In this document: one piece after another, positions 35,193 to 42,310 of the stretch
Position numbering within the stretch: position 1 is the first letter of the stretch
How the letters are laid out: the number at the start of each line of letters is the position of its first letter
Assembly: GCF_001005725.1 (NCBI RefSeq)
Contig: NZ_LBIC01000001.1
Location: 894,501-958,500, forward strand
Length of the DNA stretch: 64,000 bases
Source: Sphingobium chungbukense
Lineage (GTDB): Bacteria > Pseudomonadota > Alphaproteobacteria > Sphingomonadales > Sphingomonadaceae
Direction: 5' to 3'
The notes under the pieces: generated by a model
What the model was told of the DNA's origin: nothing
Seen by the model: the letters and a program-made list of their open reading frames with translations, nothing else
Databases searched by the model: none
Made by a program: the position numbers and the translations under genes

Positions 35193-35726
35193 ATGGGGCG
35201 GGCCATGAGACGTACCCAGCGCCGTCTCTCGGTTGACGTGATCGAGGCAGCACAGCAAGGCGACCGGGAAGCTCTCCTGTCGCTCCTTGTAATCACCCAG
35301 CCCGATATTCGGCGCTATGCCCAGCGCTCCTGCCAGGCTGCTGATATCGACGATGCCGTCCAGGAATCGCTTTGGATCCTGAACCGCCGGATCGGCGGAC
35401 TTCGGGCGATAAGCGCTTTCACTTCTTGGCTCTTTCAGATCGTGGTGCGCGAATGCCAACGGCTCACCCGAAAGAGAATGACAGCGGTCTCGATCGAGCA
35501 CGTCGCGGACAACCTGGATTTCTCCTCTCGGAGCGAACCAGAGCTTCGCCTCGATCTCGCTGCGGGGCTTGAGTCCCTACCACCCCATTATCGAGAGATC
35601 GTACTGCTACGCGACATGCAGAGCTTCACGATCGACGAAATCGCAGCGACGCTGGGCCTTACACGTGAGGCTGTGAAAGCTCGCCTCCACCGGGCTCGTC
35701 ACCTCCTACGCGAATATCTCAAATAG
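35193..35726 (+). CDS. ECF-like RNA polymerase sigma factor
   Basis: This is a 177-residue sigma-70 factor with regions 2 (LLVITQPDIRRYAQRSC, DIDDAVQESLWILNRRI, SWLFQIVVRECQRL) and 4 (LESLPPHYREIVLLRDMQSF followed by TIDEIAATLGLTREAVKARLHRARHLL). The start at 35193 or the ATG at 35205 are both possible. No anti-sigma gene is adjacent. It is divergent from the DUF2892 pair, which may be its target. It is the last host gene before the prophage. Confidence 0.85.
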   Translation: MGRAMRRTQRRLSVDVIEAAQQGDREALLSLLVITQPDIRRYAQRSCQAADIDDAVQESLWILNRRIGGLRAISAFTSWLFQIVVRECQRLTRKRMTAVSIEHVADNLDFSSRSEPELRLDLAAGLESLPPHYREIVLLRDMQSFTIDEIAATLGLTREAVKARLHRARHLLREYLK

Positions 35727-35869
35727 CCGTCCTACTCGGCTTCAGCCACCTATCTCAAAAATGGCTCGGTTGGCCGTAGAAGTTCGCCCCAGTCCGCCTT
35801 CAAAACCCGGACGGCAATCCGGACGCAAAGCGTGGAATTTAAAAATTTCTCAATAAAATCAAACTGAAA
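35727..35869. other. Host-side flank before prophage attachment site
   Basis: This short non-coding stretch lies between the sigma factor and the att-like sequence. The last 40 bases are A/T rich (AATTTAAAAATTTCTC). If the tRNA reading is right, this was originally the sequence downstream of a tRNA-Ser gene. Confidence 0.4.
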
Positions 35870-35884
35870 TGGCGGAGCGGGAGG
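35870..35884 (-). other. Candidate attL: 3' end of a tRNA-Ser
   Basis: TGGCGGAGCGGGAGG, read on the minus strand, is CCTCCCGCTCCGCCA: a CCA end, discriminator G, a 7-base acceptor strand and part of the T stem, as in alphaproteobacterial tRNA-Ser. The rest of a tRNA is missing; phage sequence follows. This is what remains at the distal end when a phage integrates into the 3' end of a tRNA gene. Confidence 0.6.
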
Positions 35885-35888
35885 CCGT

Positions 35889-35928
35889 CGAAAAGTAGCA
35901 GATTATCGGCGGAAATCTGCCACTTTCG
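35889..35928 (-). terminator. Long inverted repeat at prophage left end
   Basis: The arms CGAAAAGTAGCAGATT and CGAAAGTGGCAGATT (opposite strand) are nearly identical, around a loop of about 9 bases. On the minus strand the descending arm runs into CTACTTTTCG. It is likely the terminator of the leftward early operon; an integrase or excisionase site is an alternative. Confidence 0.5.
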
Positions 35929-35945
35929 GATTTCCTTGTTGTTCG

Positions 35946-35966
35946 ATGCCCCCTTTAGTGCCCCCT
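35946..35966. repeat. Short direct repeats TGCCCCC near att
   Basis: ATGCCCCC and GTGCCCCC occur 12 bases apart, followed by TAATTT. Short direct repeats next to an attachment core often are arm-type sites for tyrosine integrases. Function is inferred from position only. Confidence 0.4.
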
Positions 35967-35981
35967 AATTTATTTGCCTTC

Positions 35982-36437
35982 TCAGGCATCCGCCGCGACG
36001 GGGGCATTTACCGGCCGTCCTTCGGCAACAGCCCTCTGCTCGGCCTCGTATTCTCCAAAGGTGTTCCAGTTGGCGACCGGGCTGCGAACCTCTCCTGTAG
36101 GAAAGAGGATCGGTTCATTGCCAGGGCCACCGTCGTTGATGCCGTTATTGGTAACAGCCGCGATAACGCCATCTGCGGTAAGCGCCCAGGCGATCACGGG
36201 CTCCTTCACGATTTCAAATGGAGGGTCGAAGCAAGGGCTGAGCATATAGGTGCCGCTCTGCGCCGGGATCATCTGCTGGGGCGTCCGCGCCAACGCATCC
36301 TCCCATACCGCTAACTCGACGATGAACCGGTCATTGTCGACCAGATCAACCTCGACCACCCATTTTTCCTCTATATGACGCTGGCGCGCTTGCTGGATGG
36401 ATGAAAGCGGGACGTAACGAGCACCAAGCTTCAGCAT
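35982..36437 (-). CDS. Phage protein of unknown function
   Basis: This is a soluble 151-residue protein, acidic in its C-terminal half, with no recognised domain. It has EEKWVVEVDLVDNDRFIVE and YEAEQRAVAEG near the end. It is the last gene of the leftward operon, 8 bases after the AlpA-like gene and next to the attachment site. Nothing further can be said about its role. Confidence 0.65.
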   Translation of the reverse strand: MLKLGARYVPLSSIQQARQRHIEEKWVVEVDLVDNDRFIVELAVWEDALARTPQQMIPAQSGTYMLSPCFDPPFEIVKEPVIAWALTADGVIAAVTNNGINDGGPGNEPILFPTGEVRSPVANWNTFGEYEAEQRAVAEGRPVNAPVAADA

Positions 36438-36445
36438 AGATTCTC

Positions 36446-36631
36446 CTATCGTGGAGCCTCAATCCAATCATTGATCTGTGATTCGCGCCAGCCCACGCAG
36501 TTGCGGCTAAGCTTGATCTGCTTCGGGAACGAGCCATCCGCGATCTTGCGATAAACGGTGCTCTGCTTCAGTCCCGTGCGGGACAGCACCTCCGGTAGGC
36601 GGATGATGCGGTCGGTGGCTGTTGTCGTCAT
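36446..36631 (-). CDS. AlpA-family DNA-binding protein, probable excisionase
   Basis: This is a 61-residue protein with the AlpA/Xis-type winged helix: RIIRLPEVLSRTGLKQSTVY, RKIADGSFPKQIKLS, GWRESQINDWIE. AlpA-like proteins act as transcription regulators or recombination directionality factors in prophages and satellites. AGGAGG stands 7 bases before the ATG. Its position beside the attachment site favours an excisionase role. Confidence 0.85.
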   Translation of the reverse strand: MTTTATDRIIRLPEVLSRTGLKQSTVYRKIADGSFPKQIKLSRNCVGWRESQINDWIEAPR

Positions 36632-37074
36632 ATGCGCGCCTCCTGTGCGCGTGTCTTCGCCTCGCGCTTCCTGCGCGGCGGGATCGTCTTGATGGTGGCG
36701 GCATATTCGGCGAACAGGATGATGACGTCGCGGACGGCGGCCGCCCGGATATGTCCGGCCATAAGCATCGCAGGGATTTCCAGCATGATCAGCGACCAGA
36801 TCAGGAAGCGGAACCAGCCCATCGATCGGGTTTCCCAATCTGCGAATGCCGTAGCGCTGATGAACGCCCATATGGTCCAGAACCACATGAACACGGCCCA
36901 TCCCCATCCGTCGTCGCGGATATAATAGGTGGCATGGCAGCAGGCGAAGAACCACAGAGCCCGGCTCATTGCATGCTGCGACTGGTGGGTCAGCTGACAG
37001 GCCAGAATTATCGGCGGGTGAAACAGGGTCTTGCCCAGCCAGGCGTCGAGGCGGGAGAGGAAATTCACCACCAT
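36628..37074 (-). CDS. Phage membrane protein of unknown function
   Basis: This is a 148-residue protein with about three hydrophobic segments (ALWFFACCHATYYI, WAVFMWFWTIWAFISATAF, FRFLIWSLIMLEIPAMLMAG) and a basic C-terminal tail (PPRRKREAKTRAQ). The ATG at 37074 has GGAGG 5 bases upstream. It overlaps the AlpA-like gene by 4 bases. It may modify the host membrane or act in superinfection exclusion; both are guesses. Confidence 0.65.
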   Translation of the reverse strand: MVVNFLSRLDAWLGKTLFHPPIILACQLTHQSQHAMSRALWFFACCHATYYIRDDGWGWAVFMWFWTIWAFISATAFADWETRSMGWFRFLIWSLIMLEIPAMLMAGHIRAAAVRDVIILFAEYAATIKTIPPRRKREAKTRAQEARI

Positions 37075-37181
37075 TGCGCCCTCCGCCAGATCGCGAGGCA
37101 TCCCGCGATCGTCGCCGTCCAGATAAGCGCTATGAGGGGCAGGCCGATCAGAAGAAGGAACGCAGTTTCGCCCTTAGTCAT
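37065..37181 (-). CDS. Tiny phage membrane protein, 38 residues
   Basis: This is a 38-residue single-span protein (AFLLLIGLPLIALIWTATIAG) with a short basic end (AIWRRAQWW). GGGAG precedes the ATG at 37181. It overlaps both neighbours by 8-10 bases, which fits the tight operon pattern. Function is unknown. Confidence 0.6.
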   Translation of the reverse strand: MTKGETAFLLLIGLPLIALIWTATIAGCLAIWRRAQWW

Positions 37182-37419
37182 ATTGATACTCCGGGGCGTC
37201 CGGCAGATGCGCAAAGCGAGCGGTGCCGCTGGGGCAATGGGCGTCATGCGCCATGCATTCGAATGCGGGGTCCCCTGGGATTCCAAGGGACCGTAGGAGC
37301 TTCGCCGCCTCCTGCATAAGATTGGCGCAACGTGCGAAGGTGGCCGCCTCGGCATCGGGCGCGATGATGTCGAGCCAACAGTCATCGAGCCGCTGGGCAA
37401 GGTCGAGGGGTTCGCTCAT
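37174..37419 (-). CDS. Small phage protein of unknown function
   Basis: This is an 81-residue protein starting MSEPLDLAQRLDDCWLDIIA. It is mostly helical, has four Cys in all and ends with YQYD. No domain was recognised. Its start overlaps the preceding gene by 4 bases. Confidence 0.65.
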   Translation of the reverse strand: MSEPLDLAQRLDDCWLDIIAPDAEAATFARCANLMQEAAKLLRSLGIPGDPAFECMAHDAHCPSGTARFAHLPDAPEYQYD

Positions 37420-37604
37420 TGCTTCGTCCCTTCCGGCCAGATGACCTTGCCGCTCATATCCTCGATGCGTAGCGTGCCTGGGTTGCAGGCGGCATGTTCC
37501 GCCGCCTCCTCTGCCGTCGGCTTCAGGCCCGAAAGCTGGATCGGGTAGAAGCCCTCTTCGCGCACGAAGATGACGACCTCGCCCGTGGGCTGGAAATCGG
37601 TCAT
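37416..37604 (-). CDS. Small phage protein of unknown function
   Basis: This is a 62-residue protein with a beta-strand-rich start (GEVVIFVREEGFYPIQLSG) and a helical middle (AEEAAEHAACNPG). It looks like a compact soluble fold, but no family is known to me. It overlaps both neighbouring genes by 4 bases. Confidence 0.65.
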   Translation of the reverse strand: MTDFQPTGEVVIFVREEGFYPIQLSGLKPTAEEAAEHAACNPGTLRIEDMSGKVIWPEGTKQ

Positions 37605-38314
37605 TGCTTCGTCACCGCCGGCTTGAACGGAATGACCTTCTTGTCCAGCGGCACGGTAACAATCGGCAGGCCGAACTTGGCCCTCCATCTCTCAGCGCGA
37701 GCCTGCGCTTCCGCAAGCGTGGCAGCGTGCCAGCTTTCCCTATACTCGTCATAGGAGCCATCGGGCTTCTCGATATACACCACCCAACGATAGGGCACAT
37801 CGATCGGCTTGCCGTTGCAGGTCCAGCCCTCGCCAGTGATTTCCTCTATCCGGATCGTGCCGCATGGGGGCGACCATCCCGTCGGGAAGGGTTGAGGATC
37901 AGGCAGCGGAACCCACCGCGTTGGTTCGTGACGATTGCCGTCATCGTCATACCACCCGAAATCGTGGACTTCAGCGCCGTCGCTCCATGTCAGGATCGCC
38001 CACGGCTGACGGTAAATGTCGCTGGGCTCCTGCTGGACTTGGCCGAGAATCCATCCGCCATCTTTTGGGGCCGTTTCGATCGGCTGGGGCTTGTGGCGAC
38101 GAATTTCGTCGCCACTAAGGCTGCTCAATGACTGAATACGATTTTCGTCCGCAGTCGCTCGGCGCAACATTTCCTGCTGCACGGCCACAATCTCACTGTC
38201 CGTCAAATCGCTGAAGGCAGCGAAACCGGGCTGCTGGTGGAACGGCGGTTCAGACGGTATCGTGTCCAGCCAATCGGCCATCGCGATCACGCGGTCATTG
38301 CGGATCGAGTTCAT
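37601..38314 (-). CDS. Phage protein with DUF551-like segment
   Basis: This is a 237-residue protein. The middle part (PQPIETAPKDGGWILG, then ILTWSDGAEVHDFGWYDDDG and TRWVPLPDPQP) resembles DUF551-type small phage proteins, which carry an IETAPKDG...W.PLP pattern. The C-terminal part (YRWVVYIEKPDGSY) seems a separate segment. GGAGG precedes the ATG at 38314. Function of the family is unknown. Confidence 0.7.
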   Translation of the reverse strand: MNSIRNDRVIAMADWLDTIPSEPPFHQQPGFAAFSDLTDSEIVAVQQEMLRRATADENRIQSLSSLSGDEIRRHKPQPIETAPKDGGWILGQVQQEPSDIYRQPWAILTWSDGAEVHDFGWYDDDGNRHEPTRWVPLPDPQPFPTGWSPPCGTIRIEEITGEGWTCNGKPIDVPYRWVVYIEKPDGSYDEYRESWHAATLAEAQARAERWRAKFGLPIVTVPLDKKVIPFKPAVTKQ

Positions 38315-38781
38315 TGTTGTTCCTCCAGTAAACAGGGATAGATGCCCTTCATGTCCGATGCGCAGGAAAGGCATTCACAGACAGGTGCAGCATTCTGCGG
38401 CACCTGAATTTCGCCGCATTTTGCGGCACAATTCACGGCTATCACGCGAAGCGGGTTCCAAGGGTCCGGCATGACCGGGGCAGGTTCACCCGCCACGACC
38501 ATGCGCTGCATGACGCCGGGATTGCGCTGGCGCTTCCGCTGGCGCCCCATGCGTTCGCGAACGGCGCGGATTGCGCCAAGCGCCTTCAAGGTGCGGCGGA
38601 TGATGGCTATGTTATTCTTCGGTCCGTGGACCGTGTCGCCCGGTGAGGTGGGCATTGTCACAAAGCGTTCCTTTCCATTGAATTTGAAGATTGCGCGGCG
38701 ATGCTTGCCGCCCATTTCAAAGAGGACCGTTGCACCTGGCCAGTGCCGGACCTCCTGCCGAATATCGTCATCCGGCTTCAC
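38311..38781 (-). CDS. Phage protein, possible HicA-like segment plus Cys-rich end
   Basis: This is a 156-residue protein. The N-terminal half (WPGATVLFEMGGKHRRAIFK, RFVTMPTSPGD, IIRRTLKALGA) resembles the compact HicA-like or double-stranded-RNA-binding-like fold seen in some phage proteins. The C-terminal half has Cys at regular spacing (CAAKCGEI, CECLSCAS) that could bind zinc. It overlaps its neighbours by 4 bases. There is no certain family call. Confidence 0.6.
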   Translation of the reverse strand: MKPDDDIRQEVRHWPGATVLFEMGGKHRRAIFKFNGKERFVTMPTSPGDTVHGPKNNIAIIRRTLKALGAIRAVRERMGRQRKRQRNPGVMQRMVVAGEPAPVMPDPWNPLRVIAVNCAAKCGEIQVPQNAAPVCECLSCASDMKGIYPCLLEEQQ

Positions 38782-39104
38782 CGCGCCGTGCTCCTGCGCA
38801 ACCGGGCCGGGGTGACGGGCGCCCAGACAATTGCCCGCTTGCCGCTGACGTTGTAACGACGGACGCCGCTGTCCCGGACTTTGCCATCATGAGCCAATTC
38901 GGTGATGCGCGGCCGGACCGACAAGATCGATAAGCCGAGCCGCCCAGCGACCTCATCGGCTGTCAGGCCGTTGGAATGCTCCAACACCTTGAGGCATCTG
39001 GCGCGGAGGATGGGAGCCTTGTCCGCGATCTCATCCGCCGCCTGAAACGACGTTTCACGGGCCTTTGCGCCGGGGCTGTCTGGATAACCGAACAGGTCAG
39101 CCAT
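38778..39104 (-). CDS. Winged-helix DNA-binding phage protein
   Basis: This is a 108-residue protein with a winged helix-turn-helix: LRARCLKVLEHSNGLTADEV, AGRLGLSILSVRPRITEL, GKVRDSGVRRYN. This layout matches small MarR/Dnmt-like HTH proteins of phages. The ATG is at 39104, overlapping the preceding gene by 8 bases. It may regulate the early operon. Confidence 0.7.
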   Translation of the reverse strand: MADLFGYPDSPGAKARETSFQAADEIADKAPILRARCLKVLEHSNGLTADEVAGRLGLSILSVRPRITELAHDGKVRDSGVRRYNVSGKRAIVWAPVTPARLRRSTAR

Positions 39105-39384
39105 CGCCGCATTCCTCTTTGGAGCCGGGCGACTGGGGGGACAAACGCCGCCCGGCTCCACCAGCCGCCTGAGGGGGCGTGGCGGCTGGAACTGAATTGC
39201 TGAAGGTCACGCGGGCGATCTCGCGCATGACGATGTAGGTTGATCCGGGGCGCTGCTTCGCCAGGCGCTCAGCCTCGGCCATTGCTTCGCCCTCGGTCTG
39301 AAGGCGGAAGCGAGGATCGCGCTCCGGATTGCGACGCCAGGCCATGAAGGCGAAGCTGTCCCGATGGGTGACGGTGAGGCTCAT
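39097..39384 (-). CDS. Small phage protein of unknown function
   Basis: This is a 95-residue protein with a conserved-looking first part (SFAFMAWRRNPERDPRFRLQ, EAERLAKQRPGSTYIVM) and a proline/glycine-rich tail. No family was recognised. It overlaps the next gene upstream by 4 bases. Confidence 0.6.
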   Translation of the reverse strand: MSLTVTHRDSFAFMAWRRNPERDPRFRLQTEGEAMAEAERLAKQRPGSTYIVMREIARVTFSNSVPAATPPQAAGGAGRRLSPQSPGSKEECGDG

Positions 39385-39812
39385 TCGCCGTCTGCCCGCT
39401 TGACGGCGGCGCGGAGAACCGTGCCCGCGTCGTTCAGCAGCGTGGAGGCGGCGCAGAAATCAGCGCGCAGCACGCCGTCAGAGATGGTTGTGAAGGCGTC
39501 CAGCGCATCTATGCCAGCGAGCATAGCGGCGGCGCTCCGCGCGGATTCGGTTAACAGCCCAAGCTCGCGCTCAAGATGTTCGATGCGTCGCTTGTCAGCG
39601 GGAAGGCTGACGCGGCCGATGCTCAGTCCGGCAACCTCGCAAAACCGATCGAAGGCCCTGCTCGCAGCGAACGCGGCATCCATCTTTTCACGCGTAGTGG
39701 CTCCAGGGCGGGCACATACAATGTTATGTTCCGCCATGGCGCTGATGTAGGCTTCATAGGCGGTTATCTGCTCAGCGGTGTAGGCGCTGGTCGCTGTCTC
39801 TGAGGTCGGCAT
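39381..39812 (-). CDS. Helical phage protein of unknown function
   Basis: This is a 143-residue protein predicted mostly helical, with a possible coiled segment DKRRIEHLERELGLLTES. No family was recognised. The ATG at 39812 has GGAG 8 bases upstream; it starts 11 bases after the preceding gene. Confidence 0.6.
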   Translation of the reverse strand: MPTSETATSAYTAEQITAYEAYISAMAEHNIVCARPGATTREKMDAAFAASRAFDRFCEVAGLSIGRVSLPADKRRIEHLERELGLLTESARSAAAMLAGIDALDAFTTISDGVLRADFCAASTLLNDAGTVLRAAVKRADGE

Positions 39813-39823
39813 GTAAATGGCTC

Positions 39824-40120
39824 CTATGCAGCAGGAGGAAGGTCGGAGACGGGGCGGAGGTGGCGGACCTTGGCTGTCGACGGGTGATCGTCGCCGTCCC
39901 AGTCAGGGTGCGGGTCGAACATGGCGCACGAGCGTGTCGCATGCGTGGCGGGCTGCACTGACCGGGGCGTCGACCCTGCGCCGAAGATGACCGTCGGCGG
40001 ATCGACTTCGCAGGCACCGTATTCAGCGGGCCCGATCTCAGGCACGGCCATTTCTGTGTCAGGTCCAGCGAACTGCCGCCAATGATAGCAATGGCGACAC
40101 GTATGGGTGCGCGGCTTCAT
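39824..40120 (-). CDS. Small Cys-rich (zinc-ribbon-like) phage protein
   Basis: This is a 98-residue protein with CRHCYHWRQF near the N-terminus, GACEVDPP in the middle and a later single Cys. The pattern CxxCxxW...G.C...PP recurs in the next gene upstream and in the gene at 46522. It probably binds one zinc ion. Function is unknown. Confidence 0.65.
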   Translation of the reverse strand: MKPRTHTCRHCYHWRQFAGPDTEMAVPEIGPAEYGACEVDPPTVIFGAGSTPRSVQPATHATRSCAMFDPHPDWDGDDHPSTAKVRHLRPVSDLPPAA

Positions 40121-40359
40121 ATGCCGATCCCCGGATTTGCATCCTGCCACTCACCACAGCGGTGATCCTGATGGATAGCGGGGAAAGCGTAGAGGCCAGC
40201 ATCCTCAAGGTCAGCGTCGGGGATCCAGCCCGGGGGGTAGCGGCGGCAAAGGCCTACGCCATCCTTGCGCTCCAGTTCGGCTGGCGCACGGCTGGAGCCG
40301 TTCACCCCACCTACGAGGAAGTGGATGCAGTTGCGGCAGGTGCTACGCGTGTTAAGCAT
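40117..40359 (-). CDS. Small Cys-rich (zinc-ribbon-like) phage protein
   Basis: This is an 80-residue protein: CRNCIHFLVGG, GLCRRYPPGWIPD, then FPAIHQDHRCGEW. Four Cys in CxxC...C...C order suggest a zinc site. It is a paralogue of its downstream neighbour and of the gene at 46522. It overlaps the downstream neighbour by 4 bases. Confidence 0.68.
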   Translation of the reverse strand: MLNTRSTCRNCIHFLVGGVNGSSRAPAELERKDGVGLCRRYPPGWIPDADLEDAGLYAFPAIHQDHRCGEWQDANPGIGI

Positions 40360-40699
40360 CGGCCCGCTCCTTCATGAAGTTGCTGCCGCGCTGACACGCC
40401 TCGTCCAGCACCTTGACCATTTCATTGACGATGTCGGAGGGGTTGATGACGGTGAGGACGTCTCCCGTTTCCATGCCGGAGACCATCAGCTTGATGATGC
40501 AATCATCCATGCTGCGGGCTGGTAGAGCGAGGATGGCCAGTTCAGCCTGTGTCACCGCGTCGGATGCCGCGTCTTCCTCTTCCTGCGTGGCAGTTTCGGG
40601 AAGACTGTCTAGCGCCTCGCGCGCAGCCTCGTGGCGCCCATTGGCGATCTGCCAGATTGCGTCCAGCGGATGCGGCTGCTTGATCATGATCCAGCTCAT
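40352..40699 (-). CDS. Phage protein of unknown function
   Basis: This is a 115-residue acidic protein, predicted helical (EAAREALDSLPETATQEEED, IVNEMVKVLDEACQRG). No domain was recognised. The start MSWIMIKQPH lies in a 4-base overlap with the preceding gene. Confidence 0.6.
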   Translation of the reverse strand: MSWIMIKQPHPLDAIWQIANGRHEAAREALDSLPETATQEEEDAASDAVTQAELAILALPARSMDDCIIKLMVSGMETGDVLTVINPSDIVNEMVKVLDEACQRGSNFMKERADA

Positions 40700-41367
40700 G
40701 ACTGCACCTCCGCCAGCAGGCGCTTCGCTTCGGCACAAAGGTCTTCATGGTAGCCGTTGAGGTCGCGGTCGTTATCGAAGCAGATCAGGTATTTGAAAGC
40801 GAACGCGGGCCAGTCCGGAGCGGGCACGTCCAGAAGAATATTCTCGGCGTTGCAGCGGATGTCTTGCAGCCGCTCCATCTCTTCATTGATCAGCTTGGAC
40901 ACCTTTTGCCCGCCTGCTTCGCTCGTCTCCCAGGCAGGCTTCCAAACGCGGCGATCGTATTCGTTCTCAGCAGCCAGCGCGGATTCATAGTGCGCGCGGG
41001 CGGATACCCAGTCCTGCGGCATCAACCGATAGAGATCATCAAGAATTGCTTCGCTCGCCGCGAAAGCTTTGGGGTCACCGCCAGGGGCGATCAGCAGCAG
41101 AGTGTCGCCGTCCAGACCTGCATTGTCCCGATGCAGTTGGATCAGGATTTTCGCGACCGTGTCGGGCAGGCCATTGGCTTCGAAGCGCAGAACCTGGGCG
41201 CACAGTTTGGCAATTTGCGCTTCCGTGTCGCCGATATTTCGTAGTGCTTCACAGTAGGCGTCGATTGCGCCGCGCAGGCCGTGGCTGATGCCGAACGGCA
41301 TATCCGGCAGCTTGAAAGCGCAAGTGGCTATGTCGGGGTTTCCCCAACGGGTGAACTGGAAAGCCAT
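40696..41367 (-). CDS. Phage protein of unknown function
   Basis: This is a 223-residue mostly helical protein (GLRGAIDAYCEALRNIGDTE, AKLINEEMERLQDIRC-like region near the end) with no recognised family. GGAG lies upstream of the ATG. It is the largest gene of the first half of the leftward operon. Confidence 0.62.
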   Translation of the reverse strand: MAFQFTRWGNPDIATCAFKLPDMPFGISHGLRGAIDAYCEALRNIGDTEAQIAKLCAQVLRFEANGLPDTVAKILIQLHRDNAGLDGDTLLLIAPGGDPKAFAASEAILDDLYRLMPQDWVSARAHYESALAAENEYDRRVWKPAWETSEAGGQKVSKLINEEMERLQDIRCNAENILLDVPAPDWPAFAFKYLICFDNDRDLNGYHEDLCAEAKRLLAEVQS

Positions 41368-41368
41368 G

Positions 41369-41620
41369 TCAGGCTCCCTTCATGTCCTGGAGGGCTTCGG
41401 CGGTTTCGATCAGCGCGTGAGCCGCATCGAGCACATTTGCGTGGACGGAATGGCGGAGGCATCCGAACTCGATGACCCCCGCATTGCTGCCGATCGGTTG
41501 GGATCGGTAGAGCGCGTCCTCCGCCTCGAAAGCGCGCGCGTGGACAGCAAGGATAGCCTTAGCCCATGACAGCGGCAGCGCTGGATCTTCGGTGAAGATT
41601 GAGGTGAGTTGCTGCGCCAC
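41369..41620 (-). CDS. Small phage protein of unknown function (GTG start)
   Basis: This 83-residue protein is taken to start at the GTG at 41620, one base after the stop of the preceding gene, with GGGGGA upstream. It is helical (SWAKAILAVHARAFEAEDAL, HALIETAEALQDM). A longer in-frame start at 41743 would overlap the preceding gene by over 100 bases and is unlikely. Confidence 0.55.
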   Translation of the reverse strand: MAQQLTSIFTEDPALPLSWAKAILAVHARAFEAEDALYRSQPIGSNAGVIEFGCLRHSVHANVLDAAHALIETAEALQDMKGA

Positions 41621-41621
41621 G

Positions 41622-42131
41622 TCAGCGATCCCCCATGTCTGGGCGGAAGGCTTCGACCGTCGAAATGTCGCGACGGATCGAACGGCCCAGTTCAGGCCAG
41701 AGCTCAGCGATCTTCGCCACGTCTTCCGGGCGCTGCTCGGCAATAGTGCCGCTGATAGAGATCAGGGCCATCGAGATGCCGGAAAGCAAGCGCTTGACGT
41801 ATTCGTTACCCTCGGGAGCGAAGTCCGAGATGTCGTTCGCCATCATGGCGGCGTGGCCTGCGAGGACGAGAATATCTTCGCCACCCGGCTGGGGCAGGAC
41901 ATTGAGCAGTTCGAGGTGGCCCTCACAGAGGGAATCGTAAGCCGTCCGCTGCACTTGGTGGAAGCCTTTGAAGGCTTTCAGGGACGAGGCTGCGTCTGCC
42001 TCATCGTGATATGCATCTGCCAATCCCAGGAGGCGGCAAAAAGTGGTAAGATTGGATGTGGGCGCTGCTTCAGGGCGCAGTTCTGCTGCTCGCGAAGCGT
42101 CATCGCTCCGCGACTGGTTGCCGTTTGGCAT
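41622..42131 (-). CDS. First gene of leftward operon, unknown function
   Basis: This is a 169-residue soluble, mainly helical protein (TTFCRLLGLADAYHDEADAA, GHAAMMANDISDFAPEGNEY). No family was recognised. AGGAG stands 9 bases before the ATG. It is directly downstream of the operator-like region at 42264-42302 and so is the first expressed early-left gene. Confidence 0.65.
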   Translation of the reverse strand: MPNGNQSRSDDASRAAELRPEAAPTSNLTTFCRLLGLADAYHDEADAASSLKAFKGFHQVQRTAYDSLCEGHLELLNVLPQPGGEDILVLAGHAAMMANDISDFAPEGNEYVKRLLSGISMALISISGTIAEQRPEDVAKIAELWPELGRSIRRDISTVEAFRPDMGDR

Positions 42132-42263
42132 AGTCGGGGTCTCCTGTGTCTAAAGCGACAGGAGAGACTGTGCGTGTGCCCTTACCGAGGACTACGGACG
42201 CCAGAAAACTCCTGCCTGCACCACCGTCTTCGGCCCGGAGGCGATCAGGTGATGAGCAAGAGA

Positions 42264-42302
42264 TAACCGTTTTTGCGGTTAAGGCAACAACAATATTTGT
42301 TG
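42264..42302. promoter_or_regulatory. Operator-like palindromes at early-left promoter
   Basis: Two perfect dyads lie here: TAACCG-N6-CGGTTA at 42264-42281 and CAACAA-TAT-TTGTTG at 42288-42302. The second resembles the palindrome in the Cro/repressor promoter (43040-43054). The region lies between the repressor's 3' end and the leftward operon and probably contains the repressor-controlled leftward promoter. Confidence 0.5.
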
Positions 42303-42310
42303 AAAAGCGG

